Source: Okapia johnstoni
Taxonomy: Eukaryota; Chordata; Mammalia; Artiodactyla; Giraffidae
Direction of reading: 5' to 3'
Length of the DNA: 64,000 nt
Assembly (NCBI GenBank): GCA_024291935.2
Contig: CM044322.1
Coordinates: 26,535,405 to 26,599,404, forward strand
Shown: positions 1-10,464 of the stretch, piece after piece
Numbering within the stretch: position 1 is the first letter of the stretch
How the letters are laid out: the number at the start of each line of letters is the position of its first letter
Notes under the pieces: generated by a model
What the model was told of the DNA's origin: nothing
Seen by the model: the letters and a program-made list of their open reading frames with translations, nothing else
The model's database searches: none
Program-made: the position numbers and the translations under genes

Positions 1-124
1 TCCGGTTAGGGTGGGTGCATACATTTTGTGAAAATTCTTCAAGTATATGCTTATGATTTGTGCACTTTTCAAGATGTATATTATTTTTTTTTTTTAAAAA
101 AAGAAAACAAGTTTACAAAAAAGA

Positions 125-320
125 GAGTGTGCTGGAGTCAAACAGCCAAGGTTCAAATTCTGGACCCATCACTTATGAAATTTGTAACTGGGCAAATTAT
201 TTGACTTCTCTATACCAGCTTCTGTAAAATGAGTTGGGTGAAAAATTAAACAAAATAGTGCATGGCATAGTGGCTGGTACCTGACAAGCCTCAATAAATC
301 TTAGCTAGTTATGTTATCCT
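125..320 (+). mobile_element. MIR SINE, decayed
   Basis: The order of signatures follows MIR. First comes a 'ggttcaaattctggacc' B-box-like segment, then a segment resembling 'tgggcaaattatttgacttctct', then a 'tgtaaaatgag' core. It ends with a 'cctcaataaatcttagctag' tail. Divergence is high, as expected for an element older than placental mammals. Ends are approximate. Confidence 0.7.
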
Positions 321-1095
321 CATTCATAATGGTTCATTGTTAATCTCAAAAAAAAAGTAGTGGAGGTTTGTTTGCCCAGATGCCTGGAAATCAAATTTAT
401 GGAGCTGTCCTGCAGGTACCACTCCACAGAGACTAGCTGGGTTCTCAGAATCCCTCTAGCAGTGCTCAGGGGAGGAGCTCAGCCTGCCTCTGACACCCAC
501 GCCCAGAAAGATCCCTGGGCAACAAGCAAGATGATACGGGACTGTTCAGAGGTCAAGTTTGCTCTGGGTTGAGACTGAGACGATGCAAATCCAAGTTCTC
601 CCCAGGGGAGAGAACTTGTGCCCAGGCTTGAGATTGGGCTGTCCTCCCATATCATCAAGAAAACAACAGAAAACAAACAAACAAAAACAGACAATAATGC
701 AAACATTCACAGAAGGAGTCTGTTGTATCAGGCATAGTTCAGGACTTCACACATATTAACCTGTTGGCTCTTTACAGTCAATGCTGTTATTAATCTCCAT
801 TTTACAGGTGACAGAAGTGAGGCAAAGACAGAATAAAACACACAAAATCAGGCCCAGCAGAGATGGGATCAGCATACTTCATGTGCAGTTTTCAAACAGA
901 AGAGACAGACTGTCTCCTCTGGCAAAACTTTGATTTGCAAGAGAAATGAATGTCTCAGACCAGCCTTGCTTCTGAGAAAAAAAAAAACAAACAAGTGGGT
1001 GTTTTCTCATTTTCTGCCAGAAGCAGGGGGTTAGCACAGGAGCAGAGGGCCTCAATTTCTAGCTGTAGTTTTGTGGTATGAATTTATTTTTGTGA

Positions 1096-1098
<3 letters not shown>

Positions 1099-1129
<31 letters not shown>
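1099..1129. repeat. (TG)n microsatellite
   Basis: About fifteen uninterrupted TG units. Probably length-polymorphic. Confidence 0.95.
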
Positions 1130-1132
<3 letters not shown>

Positions 1133-1439
1133 CCTGCATTTCCTTAGCCCAGAAGGTCAGGTTAATAACGGACTGTGGAGCCTCTAGTGGCCCTTTGCTC
1201 TTCCATCTGTCACCGGACTCAACAGCTTAGCTACTTTCTGCTTTTCATGCTCCCTCTCTCTCTTCCTCTCCCTTTCCCCTGTTTCAGCTCTTTCCCCGGC
1301 TCTCTCTCACCCCTTAAAGGCTGGGCAACCTCCTTGCCTCTTCCAGCGTTCATTTCGTGTAGGAATGCAGGGGGCAAACAGGCAAGTCTGGGGCAGGGGC
1401 ACAGCTGGTGTGCTCTCCTCAGTCAAGGATGATCCAGGG

Positions 1440-1758
1440 GGCTTCCCTGGTGGCACAGTGGATAGGAATCTGCCTGCCAAGGCAAGGGACACGGGTTTGA
1501 TCCCTGGTCCAGGAAGATTCCACACACCACGGAACAGCTAAGCCTGGGCACCACAACCGAGGAAGCCTTCCTGCTTAGAGCCCACAAGCCACAACTACTG
1601 AAGCCCACGTGCCTAGAGACCGTGCTCCACAATAAGAGAAGCCACCGTAATGAGAAGCCCATGCACCACAACGAATAGTAGCCTCCACTCGCTGCAACAA
1701 GAGAAAGTTCTCGGGCAGCAACAAAGATCCAGGGCACCCAAAAATAAATGAATAATAT
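1440..1758 (+). mobile_element. CHR-2-type tRNA-derived SINE
   Basis: Starts with 'gggcttccctggtggcacag', followed by a tRNA-like B box 'gggtttgatccctggtcc'. The long CHR-2 tail follows, with repeated 'gagaagcc' and 'gcaacaagagaaag' blocks. It ends in 'aaaaataaatgaataa'. Close to full length. Confidence 0.85.
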
Positions 1759-2039
1759 AATGACCACCCAAGGAAATTAACTGGGACAGAAGGAGATTTT
1801 ATGGGGCAGAGGTCCTGCAGGAAGGAAGCCGGGTGGGTAGCAGGAGCGGTCGCTAACAAGCTCCAGGTACTCCCTCCTAGCCTCAGCCCCCCTTCCATCA
1901 GCCTCAGGCACTGCCCAGCCTTCAGGACAAACAGGAGCCCAGGCTGCTCAGGGCTGAGGGAAAACAGGTGGTGAGCATGGGTGTCCTGTGGTGGTGACAG
2001 CTGTCACCTGTAAGTCCCCAGGGAAATACCTTCCCGTCA

Positions 2040-2330
2040 CAGTCATCTCGATTTGAATCCTGCCAGATTTTCTGGCTGTGCCACTTTGGGCACATACCTC
2101 CATGTCTCTTGAGCCTTATTTCCCTGTTAAACTGGGAGTCATTTGATAGAAATAATACTCATCACAACATCTTTGAGTTCTTCTCAGCAGCGCTCCCTGT
2201 TCTGGGTGTTTCACTCACGCCTATTGTACCAGGTTATGGTGAAGATTAAATGAGATGATCCAAGAGAAGGATTGAGACACTGCTCAGCAGGTGGATATCC
2301 CTGAGTTAACATCACTCGCTCCAGTATTAT
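2040..2330 (+). mobile_element. MIR SINE, decayed
   Basis: Shows 'gatttgaatcctgcc', 'tggctgtgccactttgggc', a 'gagccttatttccctgtt' core and 'gtgaagattaaatgagatga'. These are the MIR signatures in order on the + strand. An unrelated segment appears to interrupt it near 2165-2230. Confidence 0.55.
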
Positions 2331-2489
2331 GAGGACAGCTGGGAACAATGGAGCTGGGTCCCAAACCCAGGCCCTTCAGACCCCAGTGTCTTGATGTTTA
2401 TGGAGATACAGTACAGCCTTGGTTGCCACCCAGAGCTCGATAAGACTGATAACAGCCGTCACCAAGGAGCCCATATAAACTAGAAACCT

Positions 2490-2652
2490 CTAATTTTTTT
2501 TTTCTTCAGGGTTTTGGTTTTTGGTTTTTAGATTGTTTTTTTTGCCATATTCTGTGGCTTGCAGGATCTTAGTTCCCCCACCAGACACTGAATCCAGGCC
2601 ATGACAGTGAAAGCATCAAGTCCCAACCACTGACCCACCAGGGAATTCCCCA
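2490..2652 (-). mobile_element. CHR-type SINE, antisense
   Basis: Reads as the reverse complement of a tRNA-derived CHR element: T-rich head (the A tail), then 'ttgcaggatcttagttcccc', and the end 'ccaccagggaattcccc'. The B-box region is degenerate. Confidence 0.75.
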
Positions 2653-3185
2653 AGGGCAGTATTTTTAATACCCCATCATTGCAAAGTATAACTCTCACTC
2701 ATCCCAGGATATAAAGCCATAAGTTAACTAGGGTGATTTGTCCTCTGTTTTTGAAATTTAAATGGATGACAAGGAATTGGGTTCCAAGACTTTTCCAAGT
2801 CCTTTGAGATGTGGCCACTTGTGGGGAAGGGTGTCCAATCAAGATTTGGCATTTTCTGCTCCAGTGAGTCTGAATGTCAACTTTGTTCTCGGTTTAGTAT
2901 TTCCTCACTGAGAGATGGACTGGTGGCAACATATGCTCTCCCAAGCCTATCAGGGGGCATGGGCTGCTCCAGCTCGAGGCCAGCCCAGGGGGGCTCCATA
3001 GGGTCTGGCTGGCAGTGAGCAAGTCGTATTCTGCACTCATGGTGATGACGCTAAAGATAAGCATGGAGATAGGGGTGGGGCTGGAGAGGGGTCCTGGCTG
3101 GAGAATCCTAGGTCCTGGATAAGGACAGTTCAGCTCCAGCAGCCCAAGAGGTAGCAGGCAAGACTGAGGCAGGTGGCAAAGGCTT

Positions 3186-3400
3186 CCCCTCCTCATTCAT
3201 TCATTCAGGCACTGTTCTAGGTACTGGGGATTCAGCAGTGAACAAAACAGAAAAAAAAAAAAATCCCTGCCCTCACGGAGCTTAAGTTGGGGTTGGGGGA
3301 GGAGTTGGGAGTGGGAAGATAGATAATAAATAAGACAAACTAAATAAATGGCACGCTAGGTGATACGTGGTAAGACAAAGGGAAGAGCAATACAGTGAGG
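3186..3400 (+). mobile_element. Ancient mammalian-wide repeat remnant
   Basis: Carries 'tcattcattcattcaggcac', 'ttctaggtactggggattc', 'tccctgccctcacggagctt' and later 'aataaataagacaaac'. This is a familiar order in old mammalian repeats, but I do not assign a family. An A13 run at about 3250-3263 interrupts the match. Confidence 0.45.
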
Positions 3401-3404
3401 TTTT

Positions 3405-3540
3405 TGTTTTGTTGTTCATGTAGACTTTCTGGGCGGGGTGGGGGTGGGGGGCGTGGATGGCGAGCCACAGAGCTTAGTTCTCTGACCAGAGGCTGAACCC
3501 GAGCCCCTGGCAGTGGAAGTGAGGAGTCCTAACCACTGGC
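3405..3540 (-). mobile_element. CHR-type SINE, antisense
   Basis: Ends with 'ggagtcctaaccactggc' and holds 'ctgaccagaggctgaacccg', the reverse complement of the CHR 5' region. It directly abuts the Bov-tA at 3541, which probably inserted into its 5' end. Confidence 0.7.
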
Positions 3541-3735
3541 TGTTGCTGTTTAGTTGATAAGTTGTGTCCAACTCTTTGCAACTCCTTGGACTGTAGCCCG
3601 CCAGGCTCCTCTGTCCGTGGGATTTCCCAGGCAAGAAGACTGGAGTGGGTTGCCATTTCCTCCTCCAAGGGATCTTCCCGACCCAGGGATCAAAGGGTGT
3701 CTCTTTTGCCTCCTGCATTGGCAGGCGGGTTAAGT
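3541..3735 (-). mobile_element. Bov-tA SINE, antisense
   Basis: Contains the ruminant Bov-A signature in reverse: 'gtgtccaactctttgcaac', 'ccgccaggctcctctgtcc', 'actggagtgggttgccattt', then 'gatcttcccgacccaggga'. Confidence 0.9.
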
Positions 3736-3941
3736 AAATGCAAAGGCCCAGAAACAGGAATGTTCCTGGGGAGTTGAACCTGACCCACCCTGTTCCTTTG
3801 AAGTTACCACTCAGGTCCCGGCCTCTGCAATCACAACTCATACTTTCCTAGAGTCTTTCTGGTTGAAGGGAACTAATGAAGGCAGAAACTTCCAGGCTGA
3901 CTGAGGGCCTGGAAGAAATTTCTAGTGACAGGTTTCTGGGA

Positions 3942-4158
3942 AGTAAAAGTGAAAGTGTTAGTCATTCAGTCATGTCTGACTGAGACCCCCCATGGACTAG
4001 AGCTCGCCAGGCTCCTCTGTCCATGGAATTTTCCAGGCAAGAATACTGGAGTTGGTTGTTATTCTCTTCTCCAGGGTATCTTCCCGACCCAGGGATAGAA
4101 CCTAGGTCTCCTGCACTGAAGGCAGGTTGTTTATTGTCTGAGCCAACAGGGAAGCCCA
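3942..4158 (-). mobile_element. Bov-tA SINE, antisense, full length
   Basis: Runs from 'aaagtgttagtcattcagtc' through 'ggctcctctgtccatgg' and 'cttcccgacccagggat' to 'gagccaacagggaagccc', the reverse complement of the tRNA-like head. Confidence 0.92.
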
Positions 4159-4257
4159 GGTCTCTGCAACGCAACTGCAGGGCTGAATAAATCCTGGGGT
4201 TTTGCCATGCTTTTAACCAATGCACAAGGAATTGGCAATAATGCATCAAATTCATTC

Positions 4258-4400
4258 CTGGACCATGCTCCAGACCTGCTTAATCAGAATCTCTGTGGTC
4301 TGTGCCAGGGAATCTGCATTTCTAAGAGCTGTCTAGGCAAGTGTGAGCATCTTTACCGTATATTCCACCCTACACCAATCTCCATGATTTCCCTCTCTTT
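4258..4400 (+). mobile_element. MER5A-like hAT remnant
   Basis: The order 'gaccatgctccagacctgct', 'taatcagaatctctg', 'gggaatctgcatttctaa' recalls the nonautonomous hAT-Charlie family MER5A. The termini are not preserved. Confidence 0.45.
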
Positions 4401-4613
4401 TATCTTCTAATTGACAAGGATGGAGTCTGCCATCTTTCATCTTTTTTAGATAAATGTTTTGAGTTTGTCTGGGGGCAACTTGTCAGTCATTTTCTGCCAG
4501 GGAAATGGGGCATTCTGTAGGTGGTCAGCAGGGCTGTTCTGCTCTCAGACAGAAGGGGTTGACCTGAAAAAGGTGAGAAGAGATGGGACTGGCATGTCTT
4601 CTCCACACACTCC

Positions 4614-4645
4614 ATTCATCCCCACCCCACCCCCCACCCCAACCC
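4614..4645. repeat. C-rich tract with G-quadruplex potential on the - strand
   Basis: At least four runs of four or more C are separated by single A bases. The opposite strand therefore has G-runs with one-base loops. It lies about 650 bp upstream of the FHAD1 CpG island. Confidence 0.7.
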
Positions 4646-4845
4646 AGTCCTAGGCCCGTGGATGGGTAGGTGGAGGTCTTCTTAAAGATCTGATCCGGGA
4701 CAACATTGGGGCCACTGTCTGACACCTGTAGGGACTCGGGAGATGTTTGTAGAAATAAAGAACAAATGAATGAATAAATGTTTTTTCTGACAGGGAAGGA
4801 CAGAACAGTCCTACTTGTAAATAACCTCTTTCTAGCAAACCCCGG

Positions 4846-4930
4846 GAGACAGTGAAGGACAGGGAAGCCTGGTGTGCTGCTGTCCATGGGGTCGCAGAGT
4901 CAGACACGACTGAGCGACTGAACAACAGTG
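4846..4930 (+). mobile_element. BovB LINE 3'-end fragment
   Basis: Only the last roughly 85 bp: 'gtgaaggacagggaagcctg', 'tgctgctgtccatgggg', ending 'gagcgactgaacaaca', the typical BovB 3' terminus. Confidence 0.85.
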
Positions 4931-5239
4931 GGAGAATCCTTCATTCTTTCAAAATTATTCCTTCCTCCCCACCCATCTCCCATCTCCACACCCACCCCCA
5001 GAAGTAGTGGTGCCGCTCCCACCTTAACCTATTCTTTTCTCCTTTGCAACAGAAAGAACTAGATATTTGGGAGGGGCGGAGGGTACTAACCTCCAAACTT
5101 CTAGCTCAGCTCTATTACCCTCCCACGCCTGACCACGCCCTCCCAACGCACCTAGCCTAGACCAAAGGATAGTAGGAAGGATTCTAGAGTCTGCTCCTTC
5201 CTCGATGAAAAACTTTGGGCTACCTCTGTGACCACCGAG

Positions 5240-5244
5240 CCAAT
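5240..5244 (+). promoter_or_regulatory. CCAAT box candidate
   Basis: A forward 'ccaat' lies about 150 bp upstream of the X-box at the upstream edge of the CpG-rich zone. Its spacing is compatible with NF-Y binding. A five-base match alone is weak support. Confidence 0.35.
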
Positions 5245-5391
5245 TCCCCCTTCCATGAAATGGGGCTGGGTACCGCTAAACCGCAGATCTGGGAAGGCTC
5301 GGGCGCTGCGGCCCGCTGTAATTCGCCGGGTGCTCCCCGCGCACCGCCCCTCACAGGCCACGCCCCTCACAAGCGCGGCCGGCCCGGCGGC

Positions 5392-5405
5392 GTTGCCATG
5401 GCGAC
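5392..5405. promoter_or_regulatory. RFX X-box motif
   Basis: The sequence gttgccatggcgac matches the palindromic RFX consensus (two GTTGCC-type half-sites with a 2-bp spacer) at 13 of 14 positions. The one change is a G where the ideal right half has A. RFX2 and RFX3 use this motif in promoters of ciliary and spermatid genes. It lies centrally in the CpG island, about 160 bp before the first splice donor. Confidence 0.8.
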
Positions 5406-5563
5406 GCACGTACACAGGCCGGGAGGGCGCGCGGGCTGCGGGCCGCCGGCTGGAGACTCCGCGGGAGCGCGGCCGGGCGGCCTCGCCCGGAGCGAGCCCG
5501 GCGCCTCCCCAGCGGGCCGGGCCCTTGGCGGAGGACGGGACGTGGGCTTCTTCCTCTGGCCAG
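5406..5563 (+). other. FHAD1: FHAD1 exon 1, 5' untranslated (start uncertain)
   Basis: The 3' border is clear: 'ctctggccag' followed by 'gtgagagaga', a strong donor, with a good acceptor at 9494. The 5' end cannot be read from sequence; I placed it just after the X-box because X-boxes usually sit within about 100 bp upstream of initiation. The exon is GC-rich. If transcription starts upstream of 5398, the exon would contain an ATG in frame with the main start (see findings). Confidence 0.65.
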
Positions 5564-5913
5564 GTGAGAGAGACACGTAAGGAGGCGGCGAGCGGAAACC
5601 CGGGCCGAAAAAGGCCAGCCCTGCTAGGTCAAGGGCTTGCGGTATTCTGGGGACCCCACCCCACCCGAGGTTGAACTCCTCTCTGATCCAGGCTTGGGTC
5701 GCTGGGAGCACCCCGGAGAAGTTATCCCAACACCAGCCCTTCCTTCCTAAATGCAGCCCCCACCCCCACCCTGAGGTAGCCTGCGAGGAAACTTCAGGCC
5801 CCCGCTTGGCACCAGCTTTTGAATGTCCTGGGTGTACCGCTGAAATTAAGAGAGGGACCCTTGTTTCCCCTGATTTATAGACAATACCCACCCAATGGTC
5901 AGACACACACCCA

Positions 5914-5932
5914 CCCCACCCCACCCCACCCC
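5914..5932. repeat. Perfect (C4A)3C4 tract, G-quadruplex motif on - strand
   Basis: Four runs of exactly four C are separated by single A bases, giving G4-T-G4-T-G4-T-G4 on the template strand of FHAD1. It lies 350 bp downstream of the first donor. Confidence 0.9.
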
Positions 5933-6892
5933 TTACCTCAACTCTCTTTCTTTAAGGAACTTTGAGGCCTTTTGTGGTCCTCAAAAGTTTTGCTCCTATA
6001 GCCCAATTCTGACCCATCCAGAGCGGTCAGGGGGAATGCAGATGATTTTAGCTCTTTTGCTCTTTATTGTAGTGGGTGCCCCATGGCACTGAAGAAGAAC
6101 GAATTCACAGAGCCAAACACATTCAAATTACTTTCTGCAGTGTTTTCAGACAAAGAAGTGATGCACAGGGCAAGATTAAGGTGGAGAAATCTTGTCCAGT
6201 CCAAAAGCTAGAGATAGAATTTAGGTTCTCCAAGAAGTTATCTAGGATAGATGCTGAAAGGAAAAATGAAAGGTAGTTACTGTCAGAGATTCCTAGCCGC
6301 TGGCCACACTGGCTTGCTTGGAGGTGTCATTTGTATTTTCACTCAGTCAGCAAGTGTTGACCAAGCACCTCTATGTGCCAGGCACCGCCCTGGTACTGGA
6401 GATGGTGCCCTGCACAGAACAACTGTGCAAAGGGTGTGAGGTTTTACCCTGTTTGAAACTTAGCCTGCCCAGCTTATAGATACTGGCAGAAGACAAGGCT
6501 CCTGGGCCAGAAACTAAGAACTTTACTGCTCACAGCACAGCAGACACAACAGAGCTGCATATGCACAGGGATTCCTATTGCCCTGAAAGTCCCTCGGGGT
6601 GGTGAAGAACAGCCAAGCTGGCTGCTGTGCATGCAGTGAGTCTGTATCCCAGATAAGAAACTCCAAACTTAGGAAATCTCAGTCTTTGAAAGGGGCTGCT
6701 AGCAAACCTGCCTGACTTCAGCCTCAGAAGGAGCTATTGTCTTTATTATAAACATTACCTTTATCCTCCAGGCTGTTTGCCATATAAGCATCCTTGGAAG
6801 GATGGTGCAGGACAAAATCTTTCAATGCCTTTGCTCTGAAGATGGGTATGAGCACAAGAAACCCATGAAGAATTGCTTCTTAACAAAATCAA

Positions 6893-7010
6893 GGGACTTC
6901 TCTGGCAGTCCAGTGGTTCAGATTCCATGCTCCCAATGCAGGGGTGAGAGGGCTCAACCCTGGTCCAGAAACTGAGATCCCGCATGCCACACAGTATGGC
7001 CCCAAAACCC
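6893..7010 (+). mobile_element. CHR-type SINE
   Basis: Opens 'gggacttctctggcagtcca', then 'ccagtggttcagattcc', a B box resembling 'ctcaaccctggtccag', and ends near 'cagtatggccccaaaa'. This is the short form without the CHR-2 tail. Confidence 0.8.
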
Positions 7011-7180
7011 AAGACAAAATCAACACAGTTCTGGTTTTCCAGGAATATATATCTTAGTGAATGAAAGAGAAACAGACAGCAAACACGACTAAATAAAGGA
7101 ACAAGAAAAGGTCAGAGAATGATAAGTACGAGGAAGGAAACCCAGCAGGGGAGAACTAACAGGGGAGTACCATGACTGAG

Positions 7181-7230
7181 GGTGCCTTTAGCCACAGTGG
7201 TCACGGGTGCCTTTAGCCACAGTGGTCACG
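7181..7230. repeat. Exact 25-bp tandem duplication, two copies
   Basis: Positions 7181-7205 and 7206-7230 are identical base for base; the unit starts 'ggtgcctttagcc'. The lack of divergence means the duplication is recent or an assembly artefact. Confidence 0.9.
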
Positions 7231-7759
7231 AGGTTGCCCCAAAGGGGGGCATCTGAGCAGAGAGAAGACATCAGCTTTGGGGTCATCTCGGGTGACAGCT
7301 GAAAAACAAATATATACATGACCCAAGTTTTAAGTTTTAAATTAGTGGCCTGTCCTGTGATTTTCCTACAACAGAGACATTTCTTGAGAGTTTACATTTT
7401 AGATTAATTGCTGGATAACATGGTGCTCTGCCAATGAAGATTAATAACTGAAGGCAGTAGAGCATGGTTGTTTGGAAAGAGGAAATGTCTTTCCCCTGTA
7501 TTCATGACTGAACTTAATAAATTTTATTTCTCACTATATGGAAGCATCAGTATTAGTGGGACATCCACAGGCCTCAAGAGTTTACAGATATAAACTATCC
7601 TGCTTATTTTTATTTCTCTTATCCCCAGGTAGGGTCTCATCTTCCTTTCAGCAGATAGAATGCTGGTTTTAAAGACTTTCTGTTGTTGCATGTCCCAAGC
7701 ATCAACAGATCGTGCAATTCCCCCACCCCACTCTGCCCCACCAGCAACACTGGAGGTTT

Positions 7760-7930
7760 GTGCAGTGGTTATAGACTAAGGTCCAGAGTTACAATAGTAA
7801 GTGACCTTCACCTCTCTGAGTCACAGTTTCCTCATCTGTAAAGGGGGACAATACTGACACCTACCTTGCGGGGTTGTTCTGAGAATGAAAAGAGGCAGTG
7901 TCGATAAAAGGATAGCCCAGTGCCTCACAC
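7760..7930 (+). mobile_element. MIR SINE
   Basis: Shows 'cacctctctgagtcacag', 'tttcctcatctgtaaag', 'ggttgttctgagaatgaaa' and 'cccagtgcctcaca' in MIR order. Confidence 0.75.
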
Positions 7931-8094
7931 TTGGTAGGGGTTCATCCTCACACTTAGCAGTGGATGAAGTGGTGGAGATGCTGATGGAAAGCAGAACCAG
8001 ACCAGAGCCCTGTTACAGTCACACCCAGATGACTTTTGTTTTCGTTTGTTTGTTTTTTGTTTTGTTTTTAATAGTAGGTTTTTCCCTTTTTCTT

Positions 8095-8192
8095 TTTAAA
8101 AAATCTTTACTTCTTTGGCTGCACCTGGTCTCAGTTGTGGCACGCGGGTTCTTCGATACAGGATCTTGGACAACCATGGAAGCCTCTAAATG
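8095..8192 (-). mobile_element. CHR-type SINE fragment, antisense
   Basis: Contains 'ttggctgcacctggtctcag' and 'ttgtggcacgcgggttcttc', typical of the reversed CHR body. The tRNA-like head is missing. Confidence 0.6.
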
Positions 8193-8358
8193 ACTTTTGT
8201 TTTTATCCACAGTACAACAACTTCACACTTCAGTGACCTTTCAGGTGAAAAGAGACTTTCTTTACAAGGCGTTAAGATGGAGGATGTCGCACTGTGTAGC
8301 TGGACATCTCTCAAATTGGAATTCAAATATTGTCATGTGAATTATCATCAACATCTTG

Positions 8359-8492
8359 GAACCTGCCAGAGGCAGGAATACTGAAGTGGGTTGCCAGGCT
8401 CTCCTCCAGGGGATCTTCCCAGCCTAGGAATCAAACCCAGGTCTCCCACATTGTAGATGGATTCTTTACTGCCTGAGCAACCAGGGAGCAAC
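8359..8492 (-). mobile_element. Bov-tA SINE, 3'-truncated, antisense
   Basis: Covers 'aggcaggaatactgaagtgg' through 'ggggatcttcccagcctagg' to 'gagcaaccagggagc'. The portion with the Bov-A 3' end is absent. Confidence 0.85.
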
Positions 8493-8894
8493 TTATACAA
8501 CCAAAACACATGTATAGGACTTACTTTGAACTGCGTTAAAATATAAAATGGATGGAAGGATACGTGGGTAGATATGTGATAAAGTAAATATAGCAAAAGG
8601 TCAATTGTGGAATCTGGGTAGTGGTTATATAGGAGTTCACCATCTACTTCTTTCAACTTTTCTGTGTGTTTCACATTTTCATAAATAAAACACCAGGAAA
8701 AAGTAGGTACAGAGTCCTGACTAAGCTATAATCTTAATACTTTGTCTTTGGAAATCATTCTGTTTTTCTACCTAAATATATAACAAAATACAGTGACTTA
8801 AAAGAAAGTATCATCTAATGCCCATTTCCTTGATGATTTACTCTTCTACACTTTAAGAAGCTCTTTAGAAGGTTGGGGTTCCTTGAGTCAAAGT

Positions 8895-9130
8895 TCAAGA
8901 AACCCAAGATTAGTAATAGTAATAATCACAGTAGGAGAAAAGTGTGTTTAGCAAACACCATTCTAGATGCTTCACATGTATCACTGCATTTAATCCTCAC
9001 AAAACCCTTTGGGATACAGAGTATTACTAGCCCCATTTTACAGATGAGGAAACTGAGGTTTACAGAGAGACTAAGAAATTCAACCAGAGTCACAGAACTA
9101 GTAAGTGGTAGGTCAGTAATTCTTAGTACT
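8895..9130 (+). mobile_element. Ancient mammalian-wide repeat (MIR/L2 age)
   Basis: 'tgcatttaatcctcacaaaa', 'ccccattttacagatgagg', 'aaactgaggtttacagagag' and 'cacagaactagtaagtgg' form a widespread old mammalian repeat order. It ends about 360 bp before exon 2. Confidence 0.6.
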
Positions 9131-9438
9131 TGATCATGGTAAGTAACTAACCTCAAACTAAGCTTAATGGGAGTTGGAAAGCGGTTGTCAGTGAAATTCA
9201 GATTTGTTGTTGGGTTGTTTTTGCTATTGCTTGTTTGTGCTCTGAGTTACATAAAGGGTGTCCTCTGATCATCAGAACCAAACTTATCTATGACAGATAT
9301 CAGTGTTAAAAAGACAGTCTTAAAAATATGAAGAACTGTAATTATGATCACTGTTAAATCCATCTATCCACTCCTATCTCTGCTGATTTTCCTCTTGTGA
9401 CATTATGTATATTTCATTCATTCTAAATATGATATTGA

Positions 9439-9684
<246 letters not shown>

Positions 9685-9732
9685 TGAAGCACAACCTCTG
9701 GCTAATAGCAGCTGCCTTCCTCGGTGTGCTTT

Positions 9733-9905
9733 GTCATTGTTGTTCAGTTGCTCAGTCGTGTCCGACTCTTTGCGACCCCATGGACTGCAGCACGCCAGGC
9801 TTCCCTGTCCTTCACCATCTCCCAGAGTTTGCTCAGGTTCATGTCCATTGAGCCCATGATGCTGTCTAACCATCTCATCTTCGGTGTGCTACCAATAACC
9901 AGTTG
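9733..9905 (-). mobile_element. BovB LINE 3'-end fragment, antisense
   Basis: 'ttgttgttcagttgctcag', 'gtgtccgactctttgcgac', 'cagcacgccaggcttccctg' and 'cttcaccatctcccagag' are the reversed BovB 3' terminus. Only about 150-170 bp are present, starting 130 bp after exon 2. Confidence 0.85.
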
Positions 9906-10339
9906 TCAGATGTGCTGGAGCTCCTTGGCACACGTGATAAGAATGAGCAGGATGCAGAGTGAGATGCGCCTTCTGTCCTTTGCTGACCGTGTCTGTGTCT
10001 GCAATGTCCCACCCAGGATCCCCTCGCTCGCTGCCTGATGGGGCCATTTGGAAGGTGGGCGTGGAGCTGGTGCTTGACGTTCACCTGCTCCAGGTCTGGC
10101 AGCCAGAGCCATCTGAAGTGCCCAGCTTGACCAATAGCCTCTTGCCCTTTTCAGAGCTTCTGGAGACTGTCATGGGTCCCTCGGAGCCCTCCCCCAGCCC
10201 CATCTCCAAGTAGTGAATGAGGGTAAGCCTTGGGCATAGCCACAGTATCCTCTCATTTCATTTCATTCTCTCTGTTAGCTGTGGCTTGGTCCACAGTCCC
10301 AGCTTGATGACAGCCAAAGAAGTTGGAAGAAAGTAAGGA

Positions 10340-10440
10340 GTTAATCAAAACAGTGGCTTTGGAGGCACTCTCCGTCCCCTTTCTGATGTCTGTGTCAGAA
10401 GCTTTCTCTGTCATTTTTCACTTTAATAAAACTCTGCTAC
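10340..10440 (+). mobile_element. Endogenous retroviral LTR fragment
   Basis: The segment 'ctgatgtctgtgtcagaagc' followed by 'ctttaataaaactctgctac' matches the polyadenylation-signal region of the solitary LTR near 37000. The AATAAA is intact here. The 5' part of the LTR is missing, and an (AC)n array follows immediately. Confidence 0.55.
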
Positions 10441-10464
10441 ACACACACACACACACACACACAC
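10439..10464. repeat. (AC)n microsatellite
   Basis: Thirteen AC units, directly after the LTR fragment's 'ctgctac', from which they may have expanded. Confidence 0.95.

Larger units (their letters stand above)
1..5269. other. Intergenic region upstream of FHAD1
   Basis: No host exon is recognised here. The open frames are short, and several overlap SINEs. Recognisable contents are listed separately: MIR, CHR and Bov-tA SINEs, an MER5A-like piece and one BovB 3' end. The stretches 320-1080, 1760-2040, 2655-3185 and 4400-4840 look like unique or highly decayed DNA. Residues of a mammalian-wide repeat (the 'cattttacag' signature) are visible near 790-840. In human the flanking gene on this side is TMEM51, from memory, and none of its coding sequence is seen here. 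Confidence 0.6.
5270..5620 (+). promoter_or_regulatory. FHAD1: CpG-island promoter of FHAD1
   Basis: The base composition changes sharply here: CpG is dense from about 5283 to about 5612, while the flanks are AT-rich and CpG-poor. The island holds the X-box at 5392-5405, GC/KLF-like boxes ('accgcccc' near 5343, 'cacgcccctc' near 5360) and a consensus splice donor after 5563. No TATA box is seen, so initiation is probably dispersed. The next coding sequence downstream on this strand is FHAD1 exon 2. The island could also drive an antisense transcript; nothing in the sequence shows that. Confidence 0.85.

Noticed and set aside
5367..5924. Minus-strand 185-codon frame over the CpG island
   Set aside because: Long frames on every strand are expected in GC-rich DNA. 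The predicted product is low-complexity Pro/Gly/Arg, and the frame crosses the exon 1 donor region without homology to anything I know.
9875..10213. Overlapping frames on both strands near 9875-10213, GC-richer than their flanks, as a possible extra FHAD1 exon
   Set aside because: FHAD1 exon 2 joins exon 3 in phase with no missing residues, and the frames have no matching AG/GT borders in phase 0 that I can support.
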